In this document: positions 27,423 through 35,696 of the stretch, in pieces
How the letters are laid out: the number at the start of each line of letters is the position of its first letter
Position numbering within the stretch: the stretch's first letter is position 1
Assembly: GCA_003290465.1 (NCBI GenBank)
Contig: CP030759.1
Span: forward strand, 1,703,144 to 1,767,143
Direction: 5' to 3'
DNA from: Candidatus Sumerlaea chitinivorans
Lineage (GTDB): Bacteria; Sumerlaeota; Sumerlaeia; Sumerlaeales; Sumerlaeaceae
Length of the DNA stretch: 64,000 bases
Notes under the pieces: model-generated
What the model saw: only the letters and a program-made list of their open reading frames with translations
What the model was told of the DNA's origin: nothing
Database searches by the model: none
Translations under genes and position numbers: made by a program

Positions 27423-29957
27423 CTACTCCACTGGCCGAATCTTCCAGATGTCCTCTGCATACTCGCGAATGGTGCGGTCGCTGGAGAATTTCCCGATTCT
27501 CGCAACGTTCAGAATCGCTTTTCGGGCCCAGACCTCGCGCTGGAGGAATTCCTGCCCTGCCTGCTCGCTCGCCCGCAGATAGCTTTCGAAATCGGCGAGC
27601 AAGAAGTAGCGATCGCCCTGATTCAAGAGTGCATTGAAGATCCAGTGGAACATGGGCGCATTCCGACGGAAAAGCTTATCCGTGTGGAACACATCCATCA
27701 CACGCCGGATCGCTGGGCTCCGGTGGTAGTAATCCCACGGATTGTAGGAGTGCTCTCTTCGCATCCGTTCAAGTTCTTCGGTGCGATGACCGAAGATGAA
27801 GAGGTTCTCTTCCCCGACTTCTTTGGCAATTTCGATGTTTCCGCCGTCATAGGTGCACAGAGTGAGCGCGCCGTTCATTGCAAACTTCATGTTGCTGGTG
27901 CCACAGGCCTCCATGCCGGCGGTTGAAATCTGTTCGCTGAGGTCAGCTGCTGGAATGATCTTCTCCGCCAGCGACACACGGTAATCGGGTAGGAAAACGA
28001 CCCGAATTCTGCCACGGACGCGTGGATCGTTGTTGATGATGTGGGCGAGCTCGTTGATGAGCTTAATGATTTGCTTCGCTGCCCAATAGCCGGGGGCCGC
28101 TTTTCCACCAAAAATAAACGTGCGCGGTACAGGCGGCTCAACCCGATCCTCGACGAGCGACAGGTATTCGTGAATCACCCGCATGGCCATGAGCAGTTGG
28201 CGCTTATACTCGTGAATGCGCTTGACCATGACATCGAATTGCGAGGCGGGATCCACGTGAATCCCTGTTGTTTCCAAAATCACACGGGCCAAACGCTCCT
28301 TGTTGACCCGCTTCACGGAGCGGAACCGCTGTTGGAACGCTGGATCATCTGCATAGGCCTCGATCTTGCGCAGCTCTTCGAGATTCGTGACCCACCCCTC
28401 TCCAATGGTTTGGGTGAGCAGGTCGGCCAAACCCGGATTCGCTTTTAGCAACCATCGGCGTGGGGTCACGCCATTCGTCTTATTGGAGAACTTGTGAGGC
28501 CAGAGCTCGTAGAAGTCGGGCACCAAGTGCGTCTTCACAAGCTCGGAGTGGAGTTCGGCAACGCCATTGACCGCATGGCTCCCCACGATCGCAAGGTTGG
28601 TCATTCGCACGAATTTTTTGCCCTCGTGCTCTTCGATAATGCTCATACGGTCGTGGCGGCTTGGATCTGTCGGCCACCGCCGCGCCACTTGGGCCAAGAA
28701 ACGTCGATTAATTTCGTGAATGATCAGGACGTGGCGGGGCAAAACTTTCTGAAGTAGATCCTCCGACCACTTCTCCAATGCCTCGGGCATCAAGGTATGG
28801 TTGGTGTAGCCAAAGGTCGCCTCTGTGATTTCCCACGCCTTCTCCCACGACAGGTGATTTTCATCCATCAGGAGGCGCATAAGCTCCACGATGGCCAAGG
28901 TGGGGTGGGTATCATTGAGCTGGATGGCTACGCGGTCTGGGAAGAGATCGAAAGTGGCGTGCTGACGCTGGTAGCGGCGCACGATGTCTCGGATTGCGCA
29001 AGCGACAAAGAAATACTCCTGAAGCAAACGTAGCTCGCGTCCAGCATCCACGGCGTCCGAAGGATAGAGAACCTTCGAGATGTTTTCGGTTTCAATCTTC
29101 TTGGCGACAGCATTCATGTAGTCGCCTTCGTTGAAGCGTTGGAAATCGAACTCTTCTGTAGCCTTTGCGGTGTACAGGCGTAGGAAGTTGACCGTGTGGC
29201 CGCCGTAACCCACAATGGGCATATCGCTTGGCACCCCGATCACGTGGTGGCAGTCCGTCCAGACGGGGCGGAGATGCCCGCTTCGGTCAGGAGCATGGGT
29301 CACTTGACCGTAGAGTGGGACGATGACGGCTTCGTCGGAGCGGTCGATGAGCCACGGGCTTGGGCGGGTTCGCCACGCATCGGGCTGCTCAACCTGAAAC
29401 CCATCCTTAATCTCTTGGCGAAAGAGGCCATACTCGTAGTTGATGCCATAGCCAAAGCCAGGCATCTTGAGGGTAGCCAAGGAATCAAGGAAGCAGGCTG
29501 CTAAGCGTCCCAAGCCGCCGTTACCGAGAGCGGCGTCGCGTTCCACCTCCCGAAGTTCTTCTAAATCAACTCCCAAACTTTCCAAAGCCAGTCGGCAGGT
29601 CTCATAGAGGTTTAAATTAGTGAGGTTATTTCCAAGGGAGCGCCCAACAAGGAATTCCATGGAAAGGTAATAGACGCGTTTTGCGTCGGCCTTTTGGTAG
29701 CGGCGCTCGGTCTCCAGCATGCGCTCCACAAGCACGTCTCGCACCGCCAACGACACCGCCATGAGCATGTTTTCGTTGCTCAGGGTGGCCCACTCTTTGG
29801 CTAACGAGTAACGGACATGGCGTTTGACTTGCTCGAGGAAATTCTCGGCGGTGTCCACCTCGTAGGGGGTGACGTAGCCAATATCGATTGGTTCGTGGGA
29901 ATCTTGGTCAGAGAGATCCACCTGAGGTGTCTCAATCTGTTCGTTAACTTGTTCCAT
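27423..29957 (-). CDS. glgP: Glycogen phosphorylase
   Basis: PLP enzyme that releases glucose-1-phosphate from glycogen or maltodextrin. 844 residues, the usual size. Seen: VYYLSMEFLVGRSLGNNL, DAALGNGGLGRLAACFLDS, GYGINYEYGLF, and EACGTSNMKFAMNGAL containing the PLP-binding Lys. All core motifs are intact. ATG 29957 has only a weak ribosome site. No other glycogen genes lie in the window, so carbon storage is inferred from this gene alone. Sits between pyrC and lepA on the minus strand. Confidence 0.97.
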   Translation of the reverse strand: MEQVNEQIETPQVDLSDQDSHEPIDIGYVTPYEVDTAENFLEQVKRHVRYSLAKEWATLSNENMLMAVSLAVRDVLVERMLETERRYQKADAKRVYYLSMEFLVGRSLGNNLTNLNLYETCRLALESLGVDLEELREVERDAALGNGGLGRLAACFLDSLATLKMPGFGYGINYEYGLFRQEIKDGFQVEQPDAWRTRPSPWLIDRSDEAVIVPLYGQVTHAPDRSGHLRPVWTDCHHVIGVPSDMPIVGYGGHTVNFLRLYTAKATEEFDFQRFNEGDYMNAVAKKIETENISKVLYPSDAVDAGRELRLLQEYFFVACAIRDIVRRYQRQHATFDLFPDRVAIQLNDTHPTLAIVELMRLLMDENHLSWEKAWEITEATFGYTNHTLMPEALEKWSEDLLQKVLPRHVLIIHEINRRFLAQVARRWPTDPSRHDRMSIIEEHEGKKFVRMTNLAIVGSHAVNGVAELHSELVKTHLVPDFYELWPHKFSNKTNGVTPRRWLLKANPGLADLLTQTIGEGWVTNLEELRKIEAYADDPAFQQRFRSVKRVNKERLARVILETTGIHVDPASQFDVMVKRIHEYKRQLLMAMRVIHEYLSLVEDRVEPPVPRTFIFGGKAAPGYWAAKQIIKLINELAHIINNDPRVRGRIRVVFLPDYRVSLAEKIIPAADLSEQISTAGMEACGTSNMKFAMNGALTLCTYDGGNIEIAKEVGEENLFIFGHRTEELERMRREHSYNPWDYYHRSPAIRRVMDVFHTDKLFRRNAPMFHWIFNALLNQGDRYFLLADFESYLRASEQAGQEFLQREVWARKAILNVARIGKFSSDRTIREYAEDIWKIRPVE

Positions 29958-30066
29958 AGTCGCGCTTTCTTGGTGCTTCGAGTTTACGGGTTACACGCGA
30001 TAAAATTAGTGGCATGGCAAGGTGAGAATTCAACAGTTTTTAGATCGGTCCAACTCGCCCGGTCCG

Positions 30067-31368
30067 TCACTTTAGGATTTTGCGCTGATGATAAACGATT
30101 TGGCCGGCCACGATAGTGGTCTCGATGCTCCCCCGCAGTTCGTGACCAATCCACGGGCTGTTACATCCCTTCGAAAAGAACTCTCCGGCCTCAAACCGCA
30201 CTGTTTTCTCCAAGTCCAAGATGACAATGTCTGCAGGCGCTCCCCGAGTCAGGGTGCCCCGTGGGTCGAGGCCCAACACCTGGGCCGGTCCCCATGTCAG
30301 CTTCTCGATGAGTAGAGGCAAGGAAATCTTCCCCGTACAAACGAGCTTCGTGTAGAGGACGGGGAATGCGGTTTCGAGCCCGATCATACCGAAGGGGGCA
30401 TCGGCAATGGGCAGATCCTTCTCGATATCAGTGTGGGGCGCATGATCGGTGGCGATGCAATCAATGGTTCCGTCAGCCAGCGCCTCGATCAACGCCTCCC
30501 GGTCGCGTTCATCGCCCAGCGGCGGGTTGACTTTCAGATTGGTGTCGAACGTCTCAAGTGCGGCATCAGTCAAGGTAAGGTGGTGGGGGGTGACCTCGCA
30601 GGTCACGCGGATGCCGGCGGCTTTCGCTCGCCGAATGTGCGCGAGGGACTGGTGCTTGGATACATGCATAATATGGATATGGCCGCCCGTGATTGCCGCA
30701 AGCTCGACGTCCCGCGCCACCTGAATGCTTTCGGCAAGAGCAGGGATCCCCTTCAGCCCCAACTTTGTGGAATAGAACCCATCATGCATGATGCCGTCGG
30801 ACGACAGGGTCAGATCCTCACAGTGGTCGAGGATCGGCACGTCGAACATCGCCGAATATTCAAGAGCGCGGCGCATGATTTCGGCGTTCATGATCGGATG
30901 GCCGTCGTCCGTAAAGCCCCGGGCGCCGTGCGACACTAAGTCTCCAAACTCAACGATCTCTTCGCCTTGTTGGTTGCGGGTGACGGAGGCATAGGGAATC
31001 ACATTCACCACGCCGTCCGATTCTGCGCGCGAGAGGATGAACTTGATGCCCGTTTGTGAGTCAATGATGGGACAGGTGTTCGGAATGGCGCAGACGGTGG
31101 TGAACCCCCCTGCCGCCGCAGCGCGCGTCCCGCTGGCAATCGTTTCTTTGTCCTCGCGTCCCGGTTCACGCAAGTGGGTGTGAAGATCGATGAAGCCCGG
31201 ACACACCAAGCGTCCGGTGGCATCAATCACCGTCGTGTTCGGGTCCGGTGGGGGCAGTGTGGGGGCAATCTCACGGATAATACCGTCTTCGATTTCAATA
31301 GATGTGATTTCGTCTCGACCGGTCGCCGGATCGAGCACTCGTCCGTTTTGAATGATTAGGCGTGCCAT
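30067..31368 (-). CDS. pyrC: Dihydroorotase
   Basis: Zn-dependent ring closure of carbamoyl-aspartate to dihydroorotate in pyrimidine synthesis. 433 residues from ATG 31368; an in-frame ATG at 31413 gives a 15-residue extension that is not family-like. Seen: GFIDLHTHLREPGREDKE (HxH metal site), TTVCAIPNTCP, ILDHCEDL, HIMHVSKHQ and CIATDHAPH (catalytic Asp). It looks like class I (B. subtilis/Aquifex type). A perfect 8-bp inverted repeat lies in its leader (31456-31488). A small cysteine-rich gene is immediately upstream on the same strand. Confidence 0.96.
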   Translation of the reverse strand: MARLIIQNGRVLDPATGRDEITSIEIEDGIIREIAPTLPPPDPNTTVIDATGRLVCPGFIDLHTHLREPGREDKETIASGTRAAAAGGFTTVCAIPNTCPIIDSQTGIKFILSRAESDGVVNVIPYASVTRNQQGEEIVEFGDLVSHGARGFTDDGHPIMNAEIMRRALEYSAMFDVPILDHCEDLTLSSDGIMHDGFYSTKLGLKGIPALAESIQVARDVELAAITGGHIHIMHVSKHQSLAHIRRAKAAGIRVTCEVTPHHLTLTDAALETFDTNLKVNPPLGDERDREALIEALADGTIDCIATDHAPHTDIEKDLPIADAPFGMIGLETAFPVLYTKLVCTGKISLPLLIEKLTWGPAQVLGLDPRGTLTRGAPADIVILDLEKTVRFEAGEFFSKGCNSPWIGHELRGSIETTIVAGQIVYHQRKILK

Positions 31369-31455
31369 GTCGAGATGATGAGCCTGCCACGTGATAACCA
31401 ATCCGCAACACAAAATTACGATGGGAAAGTGAAAATCTGAAAAACCCCGGCGTGA

Positions 31456-31488
31456 ACGCGAAAACTGCGGATTTGCTTACTTTCGCGT
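31456..31488 (-). promoter_or_regulatory. Inverted repeat ACGCGAAA / TTTCGCGT upstream of pyrC
   Basis: Perfect 8-bp arms (31456-31463 and 31481-31488) with a 17-base spacer, about 90 bases before the pyrC start. Could be an operator or a leader hairpin. No PyrR or known pyrimidine signal is recognised. Confidence 0.4.
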
Positions 31489-31553
31489 ACTGACAACAGT
31501 AGGCGGAAGGAATTGCGGTAGGCGCCTGGCAAAAGCCCACACGTTCAAATGAC

Positions 31554-31790
31554 TCATTTCTGGAAAGGCGGTTTAGGTGTACCACTTAGCAGACGCGCAT
31601 GTTTGAGCCAGTCCATTCGGTAGAGGGGGCAGCGATCTGTTGTGAGGTACTGGGCCTTGTCGGGATGGCTGCACAAAGCACGCCCCAACTCTTTCTCGAG
31701 GTACCCTTCAAAGTAAATACAAGTTTCTAAGCAGCAACGCACCTTGAGTGGTTCCGGGCGTTTTGGAACATCGCGAAAAGTTCGGCTCAT
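31554..31790 (-). CDS. Small cysteine-rich protein, unknown
   Basis: 78 residues. I do not recognise the family. Cysteines at about 19, 20, 24, 40 and 54 occur as RCCLETCIYF, LCSHPDK and DRCPLYRMDW, suggesting a Zn- or Fe-S-binding knuckle with a conserved-looking Trp. No signal peptide or membrane segment. It starts with ATG 31790 and lies upstream of pyrC on the same strand (185 bases), so co-transcription is possible. The patterned cysteines make chance coding unlikely, but that is judgement from one sequence. Confidence 0.6.
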   Translation of the reverse strand: MSRTFRDVPKRPEPLKVRCCLETCIYFEGYLEKELGRALCSHPDKAQYLTTDRCPLYRMDWLKHARLLSGTPKPPFQK

Positions 31791-32124
31791 GTTTTTAGTA
31801 TAGGTTCGGGGACTAAGTTTGTCACATTTTTCTCACCACAAGACTTTGTGGCGGCGTATTGGCGCTCCATGCGCTCCGGAGACGTGGAGAAACGCAAGGG
31901 CAATGTGTAGGAAAAAGAGTGTCACATTGGTCTCCTACGCTCGATGCGACACAGATTGTAAGCACCTTGTCGAATACAGCATTCCAAGGTGCTGTAAGTA
32001 CGCTTGCCCAATGCGTTAGCGGTAGCTTTTTGCCTTGATTGGGAACGCGAGAGCAGCTCGACAGCTCCGCATGTCCGCACTCGCGCTGGGCTTAGAGCGC
32101 AAAAATTTGGAGATGAGTGATCCC
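31791..32124. other. rplU leader region with repeats
   Basis: 334 bases between the small cysteine gene and rplU, divergent. It contains TGTCACATT-N2-TCTC twice, at 31820-31834 and 31920-31934 (starts exactly 100 bases apart), and a 9-bp inverted repeat at 31961-31993. No standard promoter pair is convincing. A short cysteine-rich plus-strand frame (31819-32019) is not called. Confidence 0.45.
31961..31993 (+). promoter_or_regulatory. 9-bp hairpin AGCACCTTG / CAAGGTGCT in the rplU leader
   Basis: Perfect 9-bp stem with a 15-base loop about 130 bases before rplU. Ribosomal-protein operons often carry autoregulatory leaders; whether L21 or another protein binds here is unknown. No U-run follows directly. 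Confidence 0.4.
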
Positions 32125-32436
32125 ATGTACGCGATTTTTCGGCGAGGCAGTACGCAGTATCGCGTTGAAAAAGGTGACGTGGTGCGTTTGCAGCTTCTGG
32201 ACGCAGAAGTAGGTAGCCAAGTTGTGCTGGACGACGTCTTGCAGATCGGTGATGAGAATAAAGTCGTCATTGGGCGGCCACGTGTTGAGAACGCCAAGGT
32301 GGTTGGAAAGGTTCTGCGCCACGGCAAAGACAAGAAGATCCTCGTTTACACCTTCAAGCGGCGCAAGGGCTATGAAAAACGCCGTGGGCATCGGCAGCTC
32401 TTCACAGAAATCCAGGTAGAGGATATTCAGTACTAA
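32125..32436 (+). CDS. rplU: 50S ribosomal protein L21
   Basis: 103 residues from ATG 32125, the normal L21 length. Seen: MYAIFRRGSTQYRVEKGD, VVLDDVLQIGDE and the C-terminal Lys/Arg-rich YTFKRRKGYEKRRGHRQ that contacts 23S rRNA. GGAG lies about 12 bases upstream; ATG 32113 is a possible 4-residue-longer start, and the frame is open to 32035. It forms the classic pair with rpmA 76 bases downstream. Confidence 0.96.
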   Translation: MYAIFRRGSTQYRVEKGDVVRLQLLDAEVGSQVVLDDVLQIGDENKVVIGRPRVENAKVVGKVLRHGKDKKILVYTFKRRKGYEKRRGHRQLFTEIQVEDIQY

Positions 32437-32454
32437 CGCCAAGCGCTAATTGTC

Positions 32455-32470
32455 CCCCACTGGTGTGGGG
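32455..32470 (+). other. Hairpin CCCCAC-tggt-GTGGGG between rplU and rpmA
   Basis: Perfect 6-bp GC-rich stem with a 4-base loop in the 76-base gap. No U-run, so more likely an RNA-stability or attenuating hairpin than a full terminator. Confidence 0.4.
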
Positions 32471-32512
32471 CCGCGCGGGCAACAAGTTTGACGGATTCAG
32501 GAGGAAGATCGC

Positions 32513-32779
32513 ATGGCACATAAAAAAGGTGTCGGAAGTTCTCGGAACGGGCGCGATAGCAATTCCCAACGTTTAGGGGTCAAGGCGTTCGGTGGACAGT
32601 TTGTCACGGGCGGAAGCATTATCGTGCGTCAACGGGGAACACGGTTTTACCCGGGTGAAAACGCGGGCTTAGGGAAAGACTATACGATTTTTGCGAAAGT
32701 CAGTGGAATTGTGGAGTTTGTGGAGCGTCGGGGGAAGAAGTTCGTCAATATTCGCCCCTGCGCCACTGAAGCTGCATAG
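32513..32779 (+). CDS. rpmA: 50S ribosomal protein L27
   Basis: 88 residues, full length. It starts [20 protein letters not shown], so its N-terminus is exposed near the peptidyl-transferase centre without the Firmicutes-type cleaved extension. [20 protein letters not shown] and the following RFYPGENAG are standard. A strong AGGAGG lies about 9 bases before ATG. Followed by a textbook terminator. Confidence 0.97.
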   Translation: MAHKKGVGSSRNGRDSNSQRLGVKAFGGQFVTGGSIIVRQRGTRFYPGENAGLGKDYTIFAKVSGIVEFVERRGKKFVNIRPCATEAA

Positions 32780-32805
32780 ACGTACAAGTTTTGTAACGCA
32801 GTCGG

Positions 32806-32832
32806 GGCCGCGCATTGTTCGCGGCCTTTTTT
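32806..32832 (+). terminator. Intrinsic terminator after rpmA
   Basis: GGCCGCG (32806-32812), loop CATTGTT, CGCGGCC (32820-32826), then six T (32827-32832). Perfect 7-bp GC stem plus U-run; ends the rplU-rpmA unit. Confidence 0.93.
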
Positions 32833-32864
32833 CATGGGTGACGCCAAGGAGGTGCGGAGTCGCT

Positions 32865-33362
32865 GTGGTGAGTGGTTTGGGCAGGCGGTTTCCAGAAGTA
32901 GATCCGATCCGCGACGAACTTGAGCGCACGAAATGGATCTGGGTGGCATGTTGCGTGGCCCCCTTGATCTACTTACTCGCCGCTCATTGGATCCAGCGGC
33001 AGTGGTTCCACGAGAAAGGACACGCTGGCCTTCTCACTCTGGAAGGGCAAACACGCTCCCTGCTCGCAATCATCTTTCTTGGAGCGCAGATTTTGCTCCA
33101 AGGAGCGGTCACTGGAGTGCGCCACTATTTTGGCGTCCAGCTCACGAAGAATCGTCCACAAGGAATCAAAGTGCTCATGGCACTCTACCGAAAGCGGACC
33201 TTAGTTTTGTGCGCGATTAGCGAGACTGCTGCCCTGCTCGGATTTCTGTATTTTCTGGCTGTGGGAGATTTCCGAGCGCTCTTCGTGGGTGGAGTCGCCG
33301 CCTACACCTTTTACGCCCAAAGTTACCCAAGTGAACACGGTCTGGCGCGCTACCTGCAGTAA
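32865..33362 (+). CDS. Small polytopic membrane protein, unknown
   Basis: About 165 residues from one of two tandem GTGs (32865 or 32868), with AAGGAGG 12-15 bases upstream; the frame is open further back, but through rpmA and its terminator. Four hydrophobic segments: VACCVAPLIYLLAAHWI, SLLAIIFLGAQILLQG, LVLCAISETAALLGFLYFL and ALFVGGVAAYTFYAQ. Charged N-terminus predicted inside. The third segment resembles ISETAALLG motifs seen in small DUF membrane proteins, but no function can be given. It precedes the sigma-factor gene on the same strand by about 40 bases. Confidence 0.65.
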   Translation: MVSGLGRRFPEVDPIRDELERTKWIWVACCVAPLIYLLAAHWIQRQWFHEKGHAGLLTLEGQTRSLLAIIFLGAQILLQGAVTGVRHYFGVQLTKNRPQGIKVLMALYRKRTLVLCAISETAALLGFLYFLAVGDFRALFVGGVAAYTFYAQSYPSEHGLARYLQ

Positions 33363-33404
33363 TTTCTGGATTTTGCGACTTCGTTGCCTTTGACTGGCGT
33401 CCGT

Positions 33405-34046
33405 ATGTATTTTTGGCTGTCCCAAGATCATCCCGCATCGGAAGCCAATCATCCCGACGCACCGATTCTTGCGGCAATCCGGGAGGTCTTAGCGGGTAAC
33501 CTCAATGCATTCGACGAGATCGTCTATCTGTACCGCGAACAGGTTTTCGGAATTGCTTGGAATTTGACCCACGATACGGAGGACGCGCTGGATATCACGC
33601 AGGAAGTTTTTCTGCGTGCTTATCGTGCGCTTCGATCGTACCGCGGAAAGGCGCGTTTTTCGACGTGGCTGCACCGCATCGCACTCAACACCACCATGGA
33701 TTATTTACGGCGCGAAAGCCGTCAGTGGCGCCGGAGAGTCACGGAGCCGCACGATCCCCAACAAGCACAGGACGCTGCTTACAACCCTTTGGAGCAAGGG
33801 CAGGTCGGCGCTGAACAAGCGACAGGCCTTCGACGAAAAGAACGGCAGAGGCGCGTGCTGGAGGCGATCCATCAACTCTCTGCTCGTCAAAAGCAGGTGA
33901 TCCTTCTGCGATACTATCATGACTTAACCCTACCCGAAATCGCCAAAATCATGAAATGCACGGAAGGTGCAGTGAAACGTCATCTTTTTCGGGCGCAGAT
34001 ACGTCTAAGATTACTGTTAAAGGATGTGGAAGGCGATGAAGCGTGA
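33405..34046 (+). CDS. RNA polymerase sigma factor, ECF type
   Basis: About 213 residues from ATG 33405; TTG 33384 is a longer alternative and neither has a clear ribosome site. Sigma region 2 is seen as AFDEIVYLYREQVFGIAWNL, DALDITQEVFLRAYRAL and FSTWLHRIALN. Region 4 is seen as LSARQKQVILLRYYHDLTLPEIAK and CTEGAVKRHLFRAQIRLR. A linker of about 50 polar residues joins them. It would direct polymerase to an alternative promoter set in response to an envelope or stress signal. The next gene overlaps its 3' end and has one membrane helix, the usual anti-sigma arrangement. Confidence 0.9.
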   Translation: MYFWLSQDHPASEANHPDAPILAAIREVLAGNLNAFDEIVYLYREQVFGIAWNLTHDTEDALDITQEVFLRAYRALRSYRGKARFSTWLHRIALNTTMDYLRRESRQWRRRVTEPHDPQQAQDAAYNPLEQGQVGAEQATGLRRKERQRRVLEAIHQLSARQKQVILLRYYHDLTLPEIAKIMKCTEGAVKRHLFRAQIRLRLLLKDVEGDEA

Positions 34047-34509
34047 GATGCACCATCGAGAAGGGCGTGGTGAGGCTCTGAAAAATCAGAGTTCAGCAGC
34101 GTGCCCACAGTCGCATGTGTCCAACGCTGACGAATTTGCCGAGATTTCGCCGGTCCTCAAAGAGCTTCTGACTGAAGAAAAGCCCAGTGTGAGCCGGGAA
34201 CAATGGGAAGCGCTCCGTGCTCAACTTCACGCCGAAATGCGGGCCCGACGGGGCTTTTTCACAGCGCTGCGCAATGCGTGGGTCACACTTCGGGACTGCT
34301 ATTGCTGTACCGACTCAAACTTCGTCCGACTTCTCATCCTCGCGGCAATTTTTCTTGTGGCTGCTCTACTGGCTGGGGCGGTCTGGCTGATCGATGCGTG
34401 GCTTAGCTCCCGCGCTCCGGACGCGCTTGCTGCGGCGTTCGCCGCGTTTACAGCTGCGCTTCCTTCCAGAAATTCGACAACTCGAAAACGGTCCGCCCCA
34501 AGAGCTTAA
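34024..34509 (+). CDS. Putative membrane-anchored anti-sigma factor
   Basis: 161 residues from ATG 34024 (or ATG 34036), overlapping the sigma gene by 11-23 bases, so translation is probably coupled. Polar N-terminus; residues about 45-75 are charged and likely helical (SREQWEALRAQLHAEM). One strong membrane helix at about 98-122 (LLILAAIFLVAALLAGAVWLI), then a short tail. No zinc-binding HxxxCxxC motif is visible, so it is not a standard ZAS-type factor. The anti-sigma role rests on position and topology only. Its stop overlaps the stop of the convergent oxidoreductase by 4 bases. Confidence 0.6.
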   Translation: MWKAMKREMHHREGRGEALKNQSSAACPQSHVSNADEFAEISPVLKELLTEEKPSVSREQWEALRAQLHAEMRARRGFFTALRNAWVTLRDCYCCTDSNFVRLLILAAIFLVAALLAGAVWLIDAWLSSRAPDALAAAFAAFTAALPSRNSTTRKRSAPRA

Positions 34510-35480
34510 CCAACCACGATCGGTTGGTTTGATTGAGCCGACTCTAGCGCGACAAGCGCCAAACGAACTGCATTCAACCCAACCTCAAGCGGTACGGTTG
34601 GCGGCTGGCCCTTTTCGATGGCGTCGAGGAAATCGGCCAACTGTGCGTCTACCGGCGAGCAAACCTCTGGGGTTCTCCCTACTCTCTGCTTGTCCGTGCG
34701 CGAAACACAAACAAGTGTCGGCTCTTTGCGACTGTCGAACTCCAGAATACCGAGCGACCCAGCCACCTCGTACGCGTAGTAAAACTCACCCGGAGGCTCT
34801 GCCCAACTTGCCTCCAGATGAGCGAGGGCGCCGGAAGAAAGCTTTGCGATGGCCAAGGCGTAGTCATGGCACAGGTCACCCTGATGGTCAGCCCGCTGCA
34901 CGTAAATGGTTTGGATGGGGCCAAACACCCACGTGAGAAGGTCGAGATCGTGGACCATCAGGTCGAGAATCACCCCACCGCTGGCCGACTCATCCAAATG
35001 CCAATCCGATGGGTCTTTCCTCGCTCCGCAGGCGCGAGTCAATCGGATGGTTCCCACTTGACCCAGCTTCCCCTCGCGGATCACCTGCCGCAGGTATTTG
35101 TACTCAGGGGTAAAGCGTACTAAGTGGCCGGCTGCGGCGACACATGGATATCCAGTGAAAAGCGCTGCTATTTCATCCGCTTCGGCGCGGGTACGGACCA
35201 CAGGCTTTTCGCACAACACGTGCTTTTGCGCCTTATGTGCAAGGCGGAGATATTCTGCGTGCGACGGGGTGGGAGTCGCAATAATGACCGCCCCAATTGC
35301 CGAATCCTCGAAAATCTCACGCGCATCGTTTGCAACCCGTGCCCCATAACGCGAAGCAAACGTCGCCACCTGTTGGGTATCAATCGCGTAAACGGCAGCT
35401 ACTTGAGCTCGGCCCGATCTCACAATGGCATCCGCGTGAAGCGTTGCCATGTTTCCAGCGCCAATAATCCCAATTCTCAT
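34506..35480 (-). CDS. Gfo/Idh/MocA family NAD(P)-dependent oxidoreductase
   Basis: 324 residues. Rossmann fold starts RIGIIGAGNMATLHADA; the family CEKPVV motif (catalytic-region Lys) is present, as is DLMVHDLDLLTWVFG with the conserved HD. Members oxidise sugars, inositols or related alcohols. Substrate unknown; the many envelope-glycan genes make a nucleotide-sugar or polysaccharide role plausible. Monocistronic in appearance; its 3' end overlaps the anti-sigma-like gene. Confidence 0.9.
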   Translation of the reverse strand: MRIGIIGAGNMATLHADAIVRSGRAQVAAVYAIDTQQVATFASRYGARVANDAREIFEDSAIGAVIIATPTPSHAEYLRLAHKAQKHVLCEKPVVRTRAEADEIAALFTGYPCVAAAGHLVRFTPEYKYLRQVIREGKLGQVGTIRLTRACGARKDPSDWHLDESASGGVILDLMVHDLDLLTWVFGPIQTIYVQRADHQGDLCHDYALAIAKLSSGALAHLEASWAEPPGEFYYAYEVAGSLGILEFDSRKEPTLVCVSRTDKQRVGRTPEVCSPVDAQLADFLDAIEKGQPPTVPLEVGLNAVRLALVALESAQSNQPIVVG

Positions 35481-35590
35481 GTCTCACCCTTAGCCATCAA
35501 TTTCTCTTCCGTTCACTTGCGGAGCAAACATTGGCTTCCACACGCTTTGCCTGACACTGCTTTGGGTACCCCACTCCTACTGGGCTCATC

Positions 35591-35609
35591 CGGCTGAAAA
35601 TCGCAGCCG
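35591..35609. other. Hairpin CGGCTG-N7-CAGCCG
   Basis: Perfect 6-bp stem with a 7-base loop in the 216-base divergent gap before the UPF0104 gene. A GGGTACCC palindrome lies about 25 bases earlier. Role unknown. Confidence 0.3.
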
Positions 35610-35696
35610 AGGTCAACTCAATTTCCACCGCAACGCCATGACGGTCTCGCTTGCCCCGCCGCAATTGTTTACGCGACAGTGTGAACACGATTTGTT

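Noticed and set aside
31819-32019. Short cysteine-rich plus-strand frame before rplU
   Set aside because: Six or more Cys but no regular motif, and it runs through the hairpin at 31961-31993; probably chance.
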